A stretch of 35,166 nt of DNA from Acrocarpospora macrocephala (GTDB taxonomy: Bacteria > Actinomycetota > Actinomycetes > Streptosporangiales > Streptosporangiaceae), in contig NZ_BLAE01000014.1 of NCBI RefSeq assembly GCF_009687865.1, positions 1 to 35,166 of the forward strand, written 5' to 3'. Shown one piece after another: positions 11,802-20,176 of this stretch. The position numbers and the translations under genes are program-made. Below the pieces are notes generated by a model, which made no database searches, was not told the DNA's origin, and worked only from the letters and a program-made list of their open reading frames with translations. Position 1 is the first letter of the stretch, and each line of letters opens with the position of its first letter.

Positions 11802-12296
11802 ATGGTTGATCAAGGTGACCTGGCCGCGGTCGAGCGGCAGTTGGGGCGGCCACCCCGAGGCGTTCGGGCGGTCGCGCACCGGTGTCCGTGCGGGCTGCCG
11901 GATGTGGTGGAGACCTCGCCCCGGTTGCCCGATGGGTCGCCGTTTCCGACCTTGTTCTACCTGACCTGTCCGAAGGCGGCGTCGGCCATCGGGACGCTGG
12001 AGGCGTCCGGGTTGATGCGGGAGATGACGGCCCGGCTGGAGGATCCCGAGCTGGCGGCCGCCTATCGGGCCGCGCATGAGGATTATGTGGCTCGGCGGGA
12101 CAAGGCGGCGGCTGAGGATGGGCTTGCGCCGTTGCCGCGGGATATGCAGTCGGCCGGGGGTATGCCTGACCGGGTGAAGTGTTTGCATGCCCTGGTCGGT
12201 CACGAACTGGCGGTGCCCGGGATCAACCCGTTCGGGCGGGAGGCTTTGGACTTGCTCCCCGACTGGTGGTCTGATGGGCCTTGCTGCGCGGACTGA
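11802..12296 (+). CDS. DUF501 family protein
   Basis: This 164-residue protein belongs to the conserved actinobacterial DUF501 family, of unknown function. Visible features are HRCPCGLPDVVETSPRLPDGSPFPTLFYLTCP (about 27-58), with Cys residues that could bind a metal, and SAGGMPDRVKCLHALVGHELAVPGINPFGREAL near the C-terminus, with a Cys and two His. It starts at ATG 11802 after AGCGAGGGG and ends 16 bases before ppx, so the two are probably co-transcribed and perhaps coupled. Confidence 0.9.
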   Translation: MVDQGDLAAVERQLGRPPRGVRAVAHRCPCGLPDVVETSPRLPDGSPFPTLFYLTCPKAASAIGTLEASGLMREMTARLEDPELAAAYRAAHEDYVARRDKAAAEDGLAPLPRDMQSAGGMPDRVKCLHALVGHELAVPGINPFGREALDLLPDWWSDGPCCAD

Positions 12297-12312
12297 ACCC
12301 TCGGAGGCATAC

Positions 12313-13293
12313 ATGAGTCGTGTGGCGGCCATCGACTGCGGGACGAACTCGGTTCGCCTGCTGATCACGGACATCAAGGGCGAGACCCAGACCGACCTGG
12401 AACGGCGCATGGAGATCGTCCGCCTGGGTCAGGGCGTCGATCGCACCGGAATGCTCGCGCCTGACGCCCTGCGGCGGACGTTCGACGCGATGTGCGAATA
12501 TCGCCGGTTGATCCGGCGGCATGCGACTCCGCACCTGGCCGGCCCGGTCGGGTTGTTCGTCCCGAGCGCCGGAGTGGCGACGACGGGCCTGCAGTGCGCC
12601 GACCTCATGCCGGTTCGGGTGGTCGCCACCTCGGCCACCCGGGATGCCACCAACCGCGACGAATTCGTCGCGGGCGTACGCGAGATCTTCGGCGTGGACC
12701 CCGAGGTCATCACCGGCCACGAGGAGGCCGAACTCTCCTTCACCGGCGCCACCCGATCGATCTCCGGCATCGAACCCCCCTACCTGGTCGTGGACATCGG
12801 CGGCGGTTCCACCGAATTCGTCCTCGGCAATACGTCCGTGGACGCGGCGCTCTCCGTGGATATCGGCTGTGTGCGCCTCACCGAACGTCACACCGGTCCC
12901 AACGGCCTGGACGTGGCCGGAGTCATCCGCGACGTCGAAGCGGCGCTGGCCCAGGTGGAACAAGTCGTCCCCATCCGCACCGCCAAGACCTTGATCGGCC
13001 TGGCGGGTTCCGTCACCACCGTCGCCGGAATCGCCCTGGACCTCCCCGAATACGACCCCGAGAAGATCCACCACTCCCGCATTCCCGCCGCCCAGGTCCA
13101 CGAGATCGCCTCCCGGCTTCCCCAGATGACCCACGAGCAGCGCGCCGCCATCCCCGTCATGCATCCCGGCCGGGTGGACGTCATCAGCACCGGCGCCACC
13201 ATTCTCGACCAGATCATGCGCCACTACGGCTTCGCTGACGTGGTCGTCAGCGAACACGACATCCTCGACGGAATCGCCTGGTCCATCGCATAA
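12313..13293 (+). CDS. ppx: Ppx/GppA family exopolyphosphatase
   Basis: This 326-residue protein of the actin-like ASKHA fold hydrolyses inorganic polyphosphate and/or the pppGpp pentaphosphate. Phosphate-binding loop 1 is AAIDCGTNSVRLLITDI (about 4-20), the catalytic stretch ITGHEEAELSF is central (about 135-145), and loop 2 is VVDIGGGSTEFVLG (about 160-173). The protein is of the short, single-module actinobacterial type without an HD domain. ATG 12313 is set by GGAGG. It is the last gene of the housekeeping block. Which substrate is preferred cannot be told. Confidence 0.93.
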   Translation: MSRVAAIDCGTNSVRLLITDIKGETQTDLERRMEIVRLGQGVDRTGMLAPDALRRTFDAMCEYRRLIRRHATPHLAGPVGLFVPSAGVATTGLQCADLMPVRVVATSATRDATNRDEFVAGVREIFGVDPEVITGHEEAELSFTGATRSISGIEPPYLVVDIGGGSTEFVLGNTSVDAALSVDIGCVRLTERHTGPNGLDVAGVIRDVEAALAQVEQVVPIRTAKTLIGLAGSVTTVAGIALDLPEYDPEKIHHSRIPAAQVHEIASRLPQMTHEQRAAIPVMHPGRVDVISTGATILDQIMRHYGFADVVVSEHDILDGIAWSIA

Positions 13294-13325
13294 CCCGCTT
13301 GGGCCGAGGGTTGCGAACAAGCCAC

Positions 13326-13358
13326 TTGCTGCTAGTGCGCATTGCGCAGTACTGTGCG
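13326..13358 (+). promoter_or_regulatory. padR promoter for a leaderless transcript with overlapping palindromes
   Basis: TTGCTG (13326-13331), 18 bases and TACTGT (13350-13355) place the transcript start at about 13362-13363, on the GTG start codon itself. TGCGCATTGCGCA (13336-13348) and CAGTACTG (13347-13354) are palindromes between and over the boxes, a position suited to autorepression by the PadR protein. No ribosome site precedes the GTG, which agrees with a leaderless mRNA. Confidence 0.55.
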
Positions 13359-13362
13359 TTGC

Positions 13363-13689
13363 GTGGATAGCAGTCAGCTTCTCAAGGGTGTGCTTGACGT
13401 GGCCGTGCTGGCGGTCCTTCATGAGCGCGACAGCTACGGCTACGACGTGGTCCGGCGGTTGCGTGAGGCAGGGTTGGAGGACGTGGGGGACGCGTCCGTC
13501 TATGGCACGCTTCGCCGCCTCTTCAAGGCGGGGGCGCTCACGTCGTATGTGGTGGCCTCGGATGAAGGGCCGCATCGGAAGTATTACGGGCTCAACAGCG
13601 TGGGGCGGACCCAGTTGACCGAGTCCGCGGCCACGTGGACGGCTTTCGCCGGGACCATGAACGATCTGCTCAAGGAGGTGCACGCGTGA
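13363..13689 (+). CDS. PadR family transcriptional regulator
   Basis: This 108-residue winged-helix repressor has the PadR core LLKGVLDVAVLAVLHERDSYGYDVVRRLREAG (about 5-36) and the wing DASVYGTLRRLFKAGALTSYV. A C-terminal part with GPHRKYYGLNSVGRTQL completes the family motif. GTG 13363 is taken as the start of a leaderless mRNA. Its TGA overlaps the next ATG (TGATG, 13687-13691), so it is coupled to the HAAS-domain membrane protein. This pair is a common bacterial arrangement, in which PadR controls its own operon. Confidence 0.92.
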   Translation: MDSSQLLKGVLDVAVLAVLHERDSYGYDVVRRLREAGLEDVGDASVYGTLRRLFKAGALTSYVVASDEGPHRKYYGLNSVGRTQLTESAATWTAFAGTMNDLLKEVHA

Positions 13690-14660
13690 TGAATCCGAAC
13701 GAGTATGCGCAGGCCGTACGGGACGCGCTCGCCGACCTCCCGGCGGCGGATCTGGAGGAGCTCGTCGAGGATCTGGACGATCACCTGGCGGAGGTGGCGG
13801 CCGAGTCCGACGTACCGCTGGAGGAACGGCTCGGGTCGCCGGAGGCGTACGCGGCGGAGTTGCGGGCCGCCTACGGGGGCAGGCCCGAGGATCTGGTCCA
13901 GGTGCGGCCGGGTGTGCGCGCCCGGGTGGGGTCCTGGGCGGCCGGGACGGTGGCGCGGGCGCACACGAGGGCGTCGCGGTTCCCGCCCTACCGGCAGCTA
14001 GCGGGTTTCATGCCGGACTTACGCCCCGCTTGGTGGGTGCTGCGCGGTTACGCGCTCGGGCTGCTGCTGGTTTCGATCTCGACAGGGACGACGCAGTTCG
14101 TGCCGGAGAGCATCGGCGCGTGGCTGTTCACGCTGGCCGCCATCTGGCTGTCGGTATGGATCGGGCGGCGTGCGCGGCAGGGCGGATGGGGGCGTACGTT
14201 GCTGGTCGCCGTCAACGTGTTCGCCGGGTTCCTGTTCGTGGGCGGCATGGTGGCCGTCGCCGATTGGAACGGCCAGAGCGAGTTCACCTCGTACGCGCCT
14301 GTGGTCCAGGTCGGGATGGGCGGGAGCGAGGTGTACAACATCTACCCGTACGCGAAGGATGGAACCCCGCTCCAGGATGTGCGCCTCTTCGACCAGGACG
14401 GCAGACCGATCACCTTAAATCCGGAAATCAACGGATACGTGATAGATCAGCGTTGTCAGGAGGGACCGACGCCTCTCAACGAATACCCGCTGCCGCTGCG
14501 GCGTGATCCTTACGTCGCCGCATGGGACCTGAAGAGGGGCATATCGCCGGTGCCCGCACCGGAATCGACCCCATGCGCGACGCCCACTCCGGCACCCACT
14601 GACACTGTGACGCCCACGCCCAGTGAGGACAGCCCGACCCCTACGCCTTCGGCTCGTTGA
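13689..14660 (+). CDS. HAAS-domain membrane protein coupled to PadR
   Basis: This 323-residue protein has a cytoplasmic HAAS-type (DUF1700-like) helical domain (about 1-70: YAQAVRDALADLPAADLEELVEDLDDHLAEV and LGSPEAYAAELRAAYG). About three membrane segments follow between residues 115 and 200, then an extracytoplasmic region of about 90 residues and a Pro/Thr-rich tail with TPTPAPTDT. Such proteins are usually partners of PadR regulators, with unknown biochemical role. It has two in-frame TTA codons (14019-14021 and 14415-14417). The end overlaps the convergent P450 gene by 20 bases. Confidence 0.85.
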   Translation: MNPNEYAQAVRDALADLPAADLEELVEDLDDHLAEVAAESDVPLEERLGSPEAYAAELRAAYGGRPEDLVQVRPGVRARVGSWAAGTVARAHTRASRFPPYRQLAGFMPDLRPAWWVLRGYALGLLLVSISTGTTQFVPESIGAWLFTLAAIWLSVWIGRRARQGGWGRTLLVAVNVFAGFLFVGGMVAVADWNGQSEFTSYAPVVQVGMGGSEVYNIYPYAKDGTPLQDVRLFDQDGRPITLNPEINGYVIDQRCQEGPTPLNEYPLPLRRDPYVAAWDLKRGISPVPAPESTPCATPTPAPTDTVTPTPSEDSPTPTPSAR

Positions 14661-15840
14661 GGCGGACCGGCAACGAGAACAGCCCTCGCATGATCGCGCT
14701 CGGCCACCAGGTGAGCTGGTCAGGGTCGGTGGCCAGCGCGAGATCGGGGTAACGCCTGAGCAGGCTGCCGATGGCCACCTCGCCCTCGATCTTGGCCAGG
14801 GCCGCGCCGATGCAATAGTGCGGCCCCCGCCCGAACGCCAGATGCGGTACGCCGATCCGGCCCGGCGTGAACGCGTCCGGGTCGGGGAAGGCGTCCGGGT
14901 CGCGGTTGGCGGCCAGCAGGGAGATCAGGATCGGCTCGCCCGGGAGTATCTCCTGGCCGCCGATGACCACGGGTTCGATGGGGAAACGCCAGGTCGCGTT
15001 CCGTACCGGGCCGTCGTAGCGGAGCATCTCGTCGATGACGTCCGGCAGCAGATCCGGGTCGGCCCGGACGGCGGCCAGCTGCTCCGGATGCCGGAACAGC
15101 GCGAGCAGCCCGTTGCCGATCAGCGCGACCGTGGTCTCGTGCCCGGCGATCAGCAGCAGGAACGCGGTCGAGGTCAGCTCGTCGGGCGTGATGTCCGGCC
15201 GCCGCACCAGCTCGGTCAGCAGGTCGTCGCCGGGATGGGTACGTTTGCCCGCGACCAGGTCGGCCAGGAACAATTCCAGCGCGTCGGTGGCCTTGGTGAT
15301 CTCCTCGACAGCCGAGGCGGCCGCGGAGTCGATCACCGAGGCGTGGTGGTGGAACGTGGCCCGATCCGCCTCCGGCACCCCCAGCAGATCGCAGATGATC
15401 GCGATCGGCAGCGGATACGCGAGATCGGTGATGAGATCCACCTCGTCCTTGCCCGCCATCGCGGCCAGCAGCGCGTCCGTCACCTCCTGGGTGCGCTCCC
15501 GCAGCCCCGCGATCCGCCGCGGCGTGAACGCGGCGCTCACCAGCCGCCGTAACCGGGGATGATCGGGCTGGTCGGCGTTGATCATGTGCCGCGCCAGCGA
15601 CGGCCGGTGATCCAGCGGCAGCCCCAGACTCGCGGCCCGCCACTCCGGCGACCCCCGCTCCGGATCCTTGGCCAGCGCCGGATGGCTCAGCGCGACAGCC
15701 GCGTCCTCATAGCGGGTCACCAGCCACGCCTCACAGCCCGGCAACGGCACCCGAGTCACCGGCGCGTTACGCCGGAGCCAGTCATAGGCGGGGTACGGAT
15801 CGGCGTCGAACGCGGGTCCGAACATCGGGGGGATAGCCAC
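14641..15840 (-). CDS. Cytochrome P450 monooxygenase
   Basis: This 399-residue soluble bacterial P450 has the I-helix oxygen-binding motif AGHETT (about 231), the ExxR pair in DEMLRYDGPV (about 268) and the heme loop FGRGPHYCIGAALAKIE, with the thiolate Cys at about 342. GTG 15840 is preferred: AGGAA lies upstream and the protein begins MAIPPMFGPAFDADPYPAYDWL, typical of the family. The frame stays open to 16593, but that extension is antisense to the glycosylase gene. No ferredoxin or biosynthetic cluster adjoins it, so the substrate is unknown. An in-frame TTA codon is at 15550-15552. Confidence 0.94.
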   Translation of the reverse strand: MAIPPMFGPAFDADPYPAYDWLRRNAPVTRVPLPGCEAWLVTRYEDAAVALSHPALAKDPERGSPEWRAASLGLPLDHRPSLARHMINADQPDHPRLRRLVSAAFTPRRIAGLRERTQEVTDALLAAMAGKDEVDLITDLAYPLPIAIICDLLGVPEADRATFHHHASVIDSAAASAVEEITKATDALELFLADLVAGKRTHPGDDLLTELVRRPDITPDELTSTAFLLLIAGHETTVALIGNGLLALFRHPEQLAAVRADPDLLPDVIDEMLRYDGPVRNATWRFPIEPVVIGGQEILPGEPILISLLAANRDPDAFPDPDAFTPGRIGVPHLAFGRGPHYCIGAALAKIEGEVAIGSLLRRYPDLALATDPDQLTWWPSAIMRGLFSLPVRLNEPKA

Positions 15841-15860
15841 GCCGCCATTCCTACCCAACT

Positions 15861-15894
15861 CCTCCCGGAATGGATCACATGATCGCGTGGGAGG
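15861..15894. promoter_or_regulatory. Nested palindrome between the P450 and glycosylase genes
   Basis: CCTCCC (15861-15866) pairs with GGGAGG (15889-15894), and GATCACATGATC (15873-15884) lies between them as an inner palindrome. The 63-base gap between the divergent starts must hold both promoters, so one operator here could control both genes. The GGGAGG also serves as the ribosome site of the glycosylase gene. Confidence 0.35.
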
Positions 15895-15903
15895 CTGGGT
15901 TGT

Positions 15904-16680
15904 ATGAGTTGTGTACCTCCGGGGACCGGTTGGCCCGACGATCCCGCTTCGGCGGATACGCCGGTCGCGCGGGATGCGGCGGAGGTGGTGGAGCTCGCGA
16001 GCGGGAGCCGTACGCTGCGGGAATTGATGGCTCGGGAGTCGGTTTGTCGGGCTTGCCCTCGGTTGGTGGCGTGGCGGGAGGAGGTCGCGGAGGTCAAGCG
16101 GCGGGCGTTCGCGGAGGAGACGTATTGGGGGCGGCCGGTCGCCGGGTGGGGGGATGACGACCCTCGGGTGTTGATTGTCGGGCTTGCTCCGGCGGCGCAT
16201 GGGGGGAATCGCACGGGGCGGATATTTACCGGGGATCGGAGTGGGGACTGGTTGTTCCGGGCGTTGTATCGGGTTGGGCTGGCCGTACAGGAGACGAGCA
16301 CGCACGCCGGGGACGGGCAGCGGCTGATCGGCGCCCGGGTGGTGGCGACGGTGCGCTGCGCGCCGCCGGCGAACAAGCCGACGCCGCAGGAGCGGGACGC
16401 GTGCGCGCCGTGGCTGCTGCGGGAGCTCGGGTTCACCCGGCCGAAGGTGATCGTCGCGCTCGGGGGGTTCGCGTGGCAGGCGATCTGGCCCGCGCTGCGT
16501 TCCGCTGGGTACGCGTTGCCGCCTCGCCGTCCGCCGTTCGGGCATGGAGTCGAGGTCCCGGTCGGGGATGCGGTGCTGCTCGGTTGCTACCACCCGAGCC
16601 AGCAGAACACGTTCACCGGCCGCGTCACGGCCGAGATGCTAGAAACGATCTTCAAGAGAGCCCTCGAACTGAGCTCATAG
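15904..16680 (+). CDS. Family 5 uracil-DNA glycosylase (UdgB type)
   Basis: This 258-residue base-excision repair enzyme removes uracil and some other deaminated bases from DNA. Motif 1 is [25 protein letters not shown] (about 93-117), without the polar catalytic residue of families 1 and 4, which marks family 5. Motif 2 is [10 protein letters not shown] (about 235). Cys 48, 51, 152 and 167 are the probable iron-sulfur ligands. ATG 15904 follows GGGAGG. It is divergent from the P450 gene, and its stop overlaps the convergent O-methyltransferase by 6 bases. Confidence 0.92.
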   Translation: MSCVPPGTGWPDDPASADTPVARDAAEVVELASGSRTLRELMARESVCRACPRLVAWREEVAEVKRRAFAEETYWGRPVAGWGDDDPRVLIVGLAPAAHGGNRTGRIFTGDRSGDWLFRALYRVGLAVQETSTHAGDGQRLIGARVVATVRCAPPANKPTPQERDACAPWLLRELGFTRPKVIVALGGFAWQAIWPALRSAGYALPPRRPPFGHGVEVPVGDAVLLGCYHPSQQNTFTGRVTAEMLETIFKRALELSS

Positions 16681-17703
16681 CGTATTCGGGATGCTCTCCG
16701 GCAGGAACTCGATGATGGAACGGAACCGGCTGGGAGTGACCGTGCCGAGAGCGAGACCGGCTTCGTGGGCGAGGGCGGTGAGCCTGTCGAGGCTCCGTTC
16801 CCGGCCGAGAACGTAGGCGAGCATGCGCAGGTCCATCTCGGTGCTGACGGATTCGCCGTCCTCGGGGCCGGTGTCCTCGATGACGAGGACCTTGCCGTTG
16901 GGGCGTGCGGCGTGCGCGCAATTCCGGAGAATGCGGCGCACGTCGTCATCGTCCCAGTCGTGGATCACCCTGGAGAGGATGTAGCCGCCCGCGCCGGGCG
17001 GGAGCGGCTCGAAAAAGCTCCCGGTCTGGGTACGGCCGCGATCGGCGAGACCGGCCGCCGCCAAGGCCCGGGCGGCGGTGGCGGCCGGCGATGCGAGGTC
17101 CAGCACGGTTCCGCGCAGGGTGGGATGGGCGCGCAGCAAGGCGATCAGCAGCGACCCGTTGCCGCCGCCCACATCGACGACTTCGCCCAGGGCGGACCAG
17201 TCGTACGCGGCCGCGACCAATGGCGCCTCGCCGGTCAGCTGGCGGCCCATCAACGCGTCGAAGGACGCGGATCTGTCGGGATGCTCGGCGAGATCCTCCC
17301 AGAACCCGCGCCCGAAATGCCGGGGAAAGGCGGGCTCACCGGTGCGAACCGTGTGCAACAGCTCCACCACCGACATGTCGGCATGCCCGACGGCGCCCTC
17401 CAGATCGATCCACGCCCGAATACCCTCCGGGTGATCGTCGCGCAGCCACTGCCCCGTATCGGTTAACGCGTAGGTCCCGTCCTCGTCGCGTCGCAGAAAT
17501 CCAGCGGTGACGAGATGATCCAGCACTCGGACGAGCGGATCGGCCGCTACCGAGAGACGGGCGGCGAGCTCCGGCCCCGAGGTCACTCCCGCGGTGATCG
17601 CGTCCGCGACCCGCAGCGTCGCCGCCACCCGCACCGCCATCGGCGTGATCAGGTCGGCCGCCGCCCATAGCGGCCCGCCCCACGCCTGTTCTTGCTCCGT
17701 CAC
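16675..17703 (-). CDS. O-methyltransferase of the plant-type / carminomycin family
   Basis: This 342-residue SAM-dependent enzyme has an N-terminal winged-helix dimerisation domain (about 5-100: [39 protein letters not shown]) and a C-terminal Rossmann domain with motif [13 protein letters not shown] (about 178), the acidic loop [10 protein letters not shown] and [17 protein letters not shown] (about 240). Such enzymes methylate hydroxyls of secondary metabolites. GTG 17703 is chosen because GGGAGG lies just upstream; an ATG nine codons earlier has no ribosome site. An in-frame TTA codon is at 17464-17466. Together with the P450 and SARP genes it hints at secondary metabolism, but no core biosynthetic enzyme is in the window. 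Confidence 0.9.
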   Translation of the reverse strand: MTEQEQAWGGPLWAAADLITPMAVRVAATLRVADAITAGVTSGPELAARLSVAADPLVRVLDHLVTAGFLRRDEDGTYALTDTGQWLRDDHPEGIRAWIDLEGAVGHADMSVVELLHTVRTGEPAFPRHFGRGFWEDLAEHPDRSASFDALMGRQLTGEAPLVAAAYDWSALGEVVDVGGGNGSLLIALLRAHPTLRGTVLDLASPAATAARALAAAGLADRGRTQTGSFFEPLPPGAGGYILSRVIHDWDDDDVRRILRNCAHAARPNGKVLVIEDTGPEDGESVSTEMDLRMLAYVLGRERSLDRLTALAHEAGLALGTVTPSRFRSIIEFLPESIPNTL

Positions 17704-17833
17704 CTCAGCCTCCCTTTGCTTGCGATGCACCTCCCGCGCATCGAGTCGGACACGCCGAACCTATCCAGTCGAAACCGAGCCGGCATCCTGCACGGTCGAG
17801 CTGGCGGTCCTGCACGGTCGAGCCGGCGGTGAG

Positions 17834-17853
17834 CTTGTGAAGCGCTTCACAAG
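17834..17853. promoter_or_regulatory. Rex redox-repressor operator, distal site
   Basis: CTTGTGAAGCGCTTCACAAG is a perfect 20-base palindrome and contains the Rex consensus TTGTGAA-N4-TTCACAA exactly. Rex releases DNA when NADH rises and controls respiratory genes in Gram-positive bacteria. It lies 130 bases upstream of the divergent O-methyltransferase and 174 bases upstream of ndh, so it could act on either gene or loop with the proximal site. The 323-base gap between the two genes holds nothing else recognisable. Confidence 0.88.
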
Positions 17854-17958
17854 TGTGAAGTCCATCACGTCGCGAAATATCAGTCGATCTTCCCCCAGGA
17901 AACTCCAGGCCAACGTTGCCTTTCCGGAAATGTCGCCTATGTTGCTGTCAGGGCCGAT

Positions 17959-17988
17959 TGGTGTCGGCCTGGTGGGATGACGTAGGCT
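17959..17988 (+). promoter_or_regulatory. Promoter of the NADH dehydrogenase gene
   Basis: TTGGTG (17959-17964), 18 bases and TAGGCT (17983-17988) fit the housekeeping sigma consensus. The predicted start near 17995 falls inside the proximal Rex operator, so bound Rex would block initiation. Confidence 0.5.
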
Positions 17989-18006
17989 TGTGAATGCTTT
18001 CACAAG
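17987..18006. promoter_or_regulatory. Rex redox-repressor operator, proximal site
   Basis: CTTGTGAATGCTTTCACAAG matches TTGTGAA-N4-TTCACAA with both eight-base arms intact and differs from the distal site only in the centre. It overlaps the end of the -10 box and the likely transcription start of ndh, 21 bases before the GTG. The two sites are 153 bases apart centre to centre. Confidence 0.9.
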
Positions 18007-18026
18007 CAATCTGAAGGGCGCCTACG

Positions 18027-19355
18027 GTGAACCTCAACGCCAAGCACATCCTCATTGTCGGTGGCGGATATGTCGGGATGTACACCGCCCTGCGTCTCCA
18101 GCGCACGCTGCGCCGCGAACTCCGGTCCGGCCAGGTGCGTGTCACCCTCATCGACCCGCAGTCGTACATGACCTATCAGCCGTTCCTCCCCGAGGCCGCG
18201 GCGGGGAACATCTCCCCGCGCCACGTCGTGGTCCCGCTCCGGCGAGTCCTGCGCGCGACCCGCATCCTCAACGGCCGCGTCTCCAAGATCCACCACGACC
18301 ACAAGAGCGTCACCTTCGAACCGGTCGCGGGCAACCCCCGCGAGATCGAGTACGACATCCTGGTCATGGCCGCCGGATCGATCTCCCGTACGCTCCCGAT
18401 CCCCGGCCTGGCCGAAGCCGCCATCGGGTTCAAGACCATCGCCGAAGCGATCACCTTGCGCAACCGCGTCCTGGGCCTGCTCGACCGCGCCGAATCCAGC
18501 GACGACCCCGAAGTCCGCCGCCGCGCGCTCACCTTCGTGGTGGTCGGCGGTGGTTTCGCTGGCATCGAGGCGCTCGCCGAGCTGGAGGACATGACCGAGG
18601 ACGCGATCAAGTACTACCCGACCATCAAGCGCGCGGACCTGCGCTGGGTGCTGATCGAGGCCAGCGACCGGATCCTGCCCGAGGTCGGGCCCGAGATGGG
18701 CGAGTGGACCGCGCAGGAACTCCGCGGCCGAGGCATCGAGCTGAAAATGGGCACCATGCTGCAGTCCTGCGAGGGCGGCCTGGTCAAAACCTCCGACGGC
18801 GACGAATTCGAATCCGCCACCATCGTCTGGACGGCCGGCGTCAAACCCTCCCCCGTCGTCAACTCCGGCGATCTCCCGCTGGACGAGCGCGGCCGCATCA
18901 TGACCACCACCCGCCTCACCGTCACCGGCGTCAAGGACGCCTTCTCCGCCGGCGACGTGGCCGGCGTCCCCGACGTCACCAAAGCGGGCGAATACTGCGC
19001 CCCCAACGCGCAGCACGCCGTCCGCCAGGCCAAGGTCCTCGGCGACAACATCACCGCCCACCTACGCGGCCGCCCCCTGCGCGTCTACCGCCACCGGTAC
19101 GCGGGCTCGGTCGCCGGCCTCGGCCTGTACCAGGGCGTCGCCAACGTGTACGGGGTAAAGCTTCGCGGATTCCCAGCGTGGTTCATGCACCGCACGTACC
19201 ATCTGTCCAGGGTGCCGACGACGAACCGCAAGGTCCGCGTGCTGGTCGACTGGACACTGTCGCTGTTCTTCAAGCGGGAGACCATCTCCCTGGGCGCGAT
19301 CGAGAACCCACGCCAGGAGTTCAAAGCCGCAGCCGCCACCAACCAGAAGCGCTAA
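18027..19355 (+). CDS. ndh: Type II NADH dehydrogenase (NDH-2)
   Basis: This 442-residue flavoprotein passes electrons from NADH to quinone at the cytoplasmic membrane face without pumping protons. It has the first dinucleotide fold HILIVGGGYVGMYTAL (about 7-22, FAD), the second VVVGGGFAGIEALAEL (about 171-186, NADH), the second FAD contact AFSAGDVAGVPD (about 312) and a C-terminal amphipathic region for membrane contact (RVLVDWTLSLFF). GTG 18027 follows AAGGG. Two Rex operators upstream predict that expression rises when the NADH/NAD ratio is high, which fits the enzyme's job of reoxidising NADH. Confidence 0.95.
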   Translation: MNLNAKHILIVGGGYVGMYTALRLQRTLRRELRSGQVRVTLIDPQSYMTYQPFLPEAAAGNISPRHVVVPLRRVLRATRILNGRVSKIHHDHKSVTFEPVAGNPREIEYDILVMAAGSISRTLPIPGLAEAAIGFKTIAEAITLRNRVLGLLDRAESSDDPEVRRRALTFVVVGGGFAGIEALAELEDMTEDAIKYYPTIKRADLRWVLIEASDRILPEVGPEMGEWTAQELRGRGIELKMGTMLQSCEGGLVKTSDGDEFESATIVWTAGVKPSPVVNSGDLPLDERGRIMTTTRLTVTGVKDAFSAGDVAGVPDVTKAGEYCAPNAQHAVRQAKVLGDNITAHLRGRPLRVYRHRYAGSVAGLGLYQGVANVYGVKLRGFPAWFMHRTYHLSRVPTTNRKVRVLVDWTLSLFFKRETISLGAIENPRQEFKAAAATNQKR

Positions 19356-20141
19356 CCCGACACCCCCGGGCACGACCGACGAACCCCCCTCCTCGGGCGT
19401 CGTGCATCATTTCGCACGCACGCGCGAGAGGGGGCCTACCGAGTGGACCAGCGCCCTCTCCCAACATGCGTTCCCCACGCACACCCGAGAGCGGGCACCC
19501 AACCCACGACCTCCACAGCCGACCACGAGGCCCCGTCGGCCATTTCCCACACGCGTCGACACGCGGCCTCTGCGGCCGACCATGGCGCACGGATACGCGC
19601 CATTTCCAGCACATGTGGACACGCGACCTCTGCGACCGACCACGAGGCCCCGAGACACCAGCCGGCCGTCTCCGGGATGTGTCGACACGCGACCTCCGCG
19701 ACCGACCATCTTGCCCTCCCCGGCGTACACACCAGGCCCGGCCGCGCCGGGCAATCCGACCGGCCCAACCCAGGCGAACAAGATTCCCGGGGGTGGGCCG
19801 GTCCACTGTGCGCCAGTTTTCGATACCTTTTGACCGTGCATCGCCCTGACCGACCTGAGATCGCCTCGTGAACGAGCTGACCTCACCCCCCGCCCCCTCG
19901 CCTGGCACCCCCCACCGAGCGAGCCGCCCGCATGCCCGCCCCCACCATCCCGGCGGCCATCCCCAAGGGCTTTCGTCCCTTTCCTGGCGGTTACTCACAG
20001 TTCACCAAGACTGCTCTGAGACCCACCGCCTCCACCACCCTCTCGCCCCCTCCAAAGACCGCATATTCCCCGACAGGGCAACGGATTCCGGCGCCCGACA
20101 TGCTGTCTAGAAGGGCAAGTTGCGGCGTAAAGTCTCACCAG
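19356..20141. other. Long gene-free stretch between ndh and the tRNA gene
   Basis: About 790 bases without a credible gene. A possible GCACGAC/GTCGTGC stem near 19370-19405 could end the ndh transcript. The middle holds the 60-bp repeat array listed separately. From about 19715 on the plus strand is strongly C-rich. Reading frames here are Pro/Arg/Thr-rich shadows on both strands, without ribosome sites that stand out. A small frame at 19932 (75 codons) has no recognisable family. Confidence 0.6.
19498..19710. repeat. Imperfect tandem repeat of 60-66 bp, four copies
   Basis: A core of type GACACGCGACCTCTGCGACC begins near 19500 (diverged), 19556, 19616 and 19682, followed by GACCA and, in two copies, GAGGCCCCG. 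Some copies also share CCATTTCC before the next core. The spacing is about 60, 60 and 66 bases. In one plus-strand frame the core would read VDTRPLRPT, but spacing that is not always a multiple of three and the lack of a start signal argue for non-coding DNA. Confidence 0.7.
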
Positions 20142-20170
20142 TTACAGATGTGCGCTCCGTGACGTATGAT
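20142..20170 (+). promoter_or_regulatory. tRNA promoter that should start at the mature 5' end
   Basis: TTACAG (20142-20147), exactly 17 bases and TATGAT (20165-20170) form the best sigma-70 type promoter in the window. The seventh base after the -10 box is 20177, the G at position 1 of the tRNA. The primary transcript would therefore need no RNase P cut at its 5' end. Confidence 0.75.
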
Positions 20171-20176
20171 CGCGGC

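Noticed and set aside
12187-12312. N-terminal extension of the ppx frame
   Set aside because: It overlaps the DUF501 gene in another frame, while GGAGG and the conserved AAIDCGTNS motif fix the start at 12313.
14641-16593. 650-codon minus-strand frame as one long P450
   Set aside because: The first 250 codons are antisense to the uracil-DNA glycosylase gene and are Pro/Arg-rich; the P450 has a proper start at 15840.
19402-19886. Frames with repeated VDTRPLRPT or similar peptides
   Set aside because: Repeats are open in several frames on both strands, the unit length is not always a multiple of three, and no start signal is visible; a tandem DNA repeat explains them.
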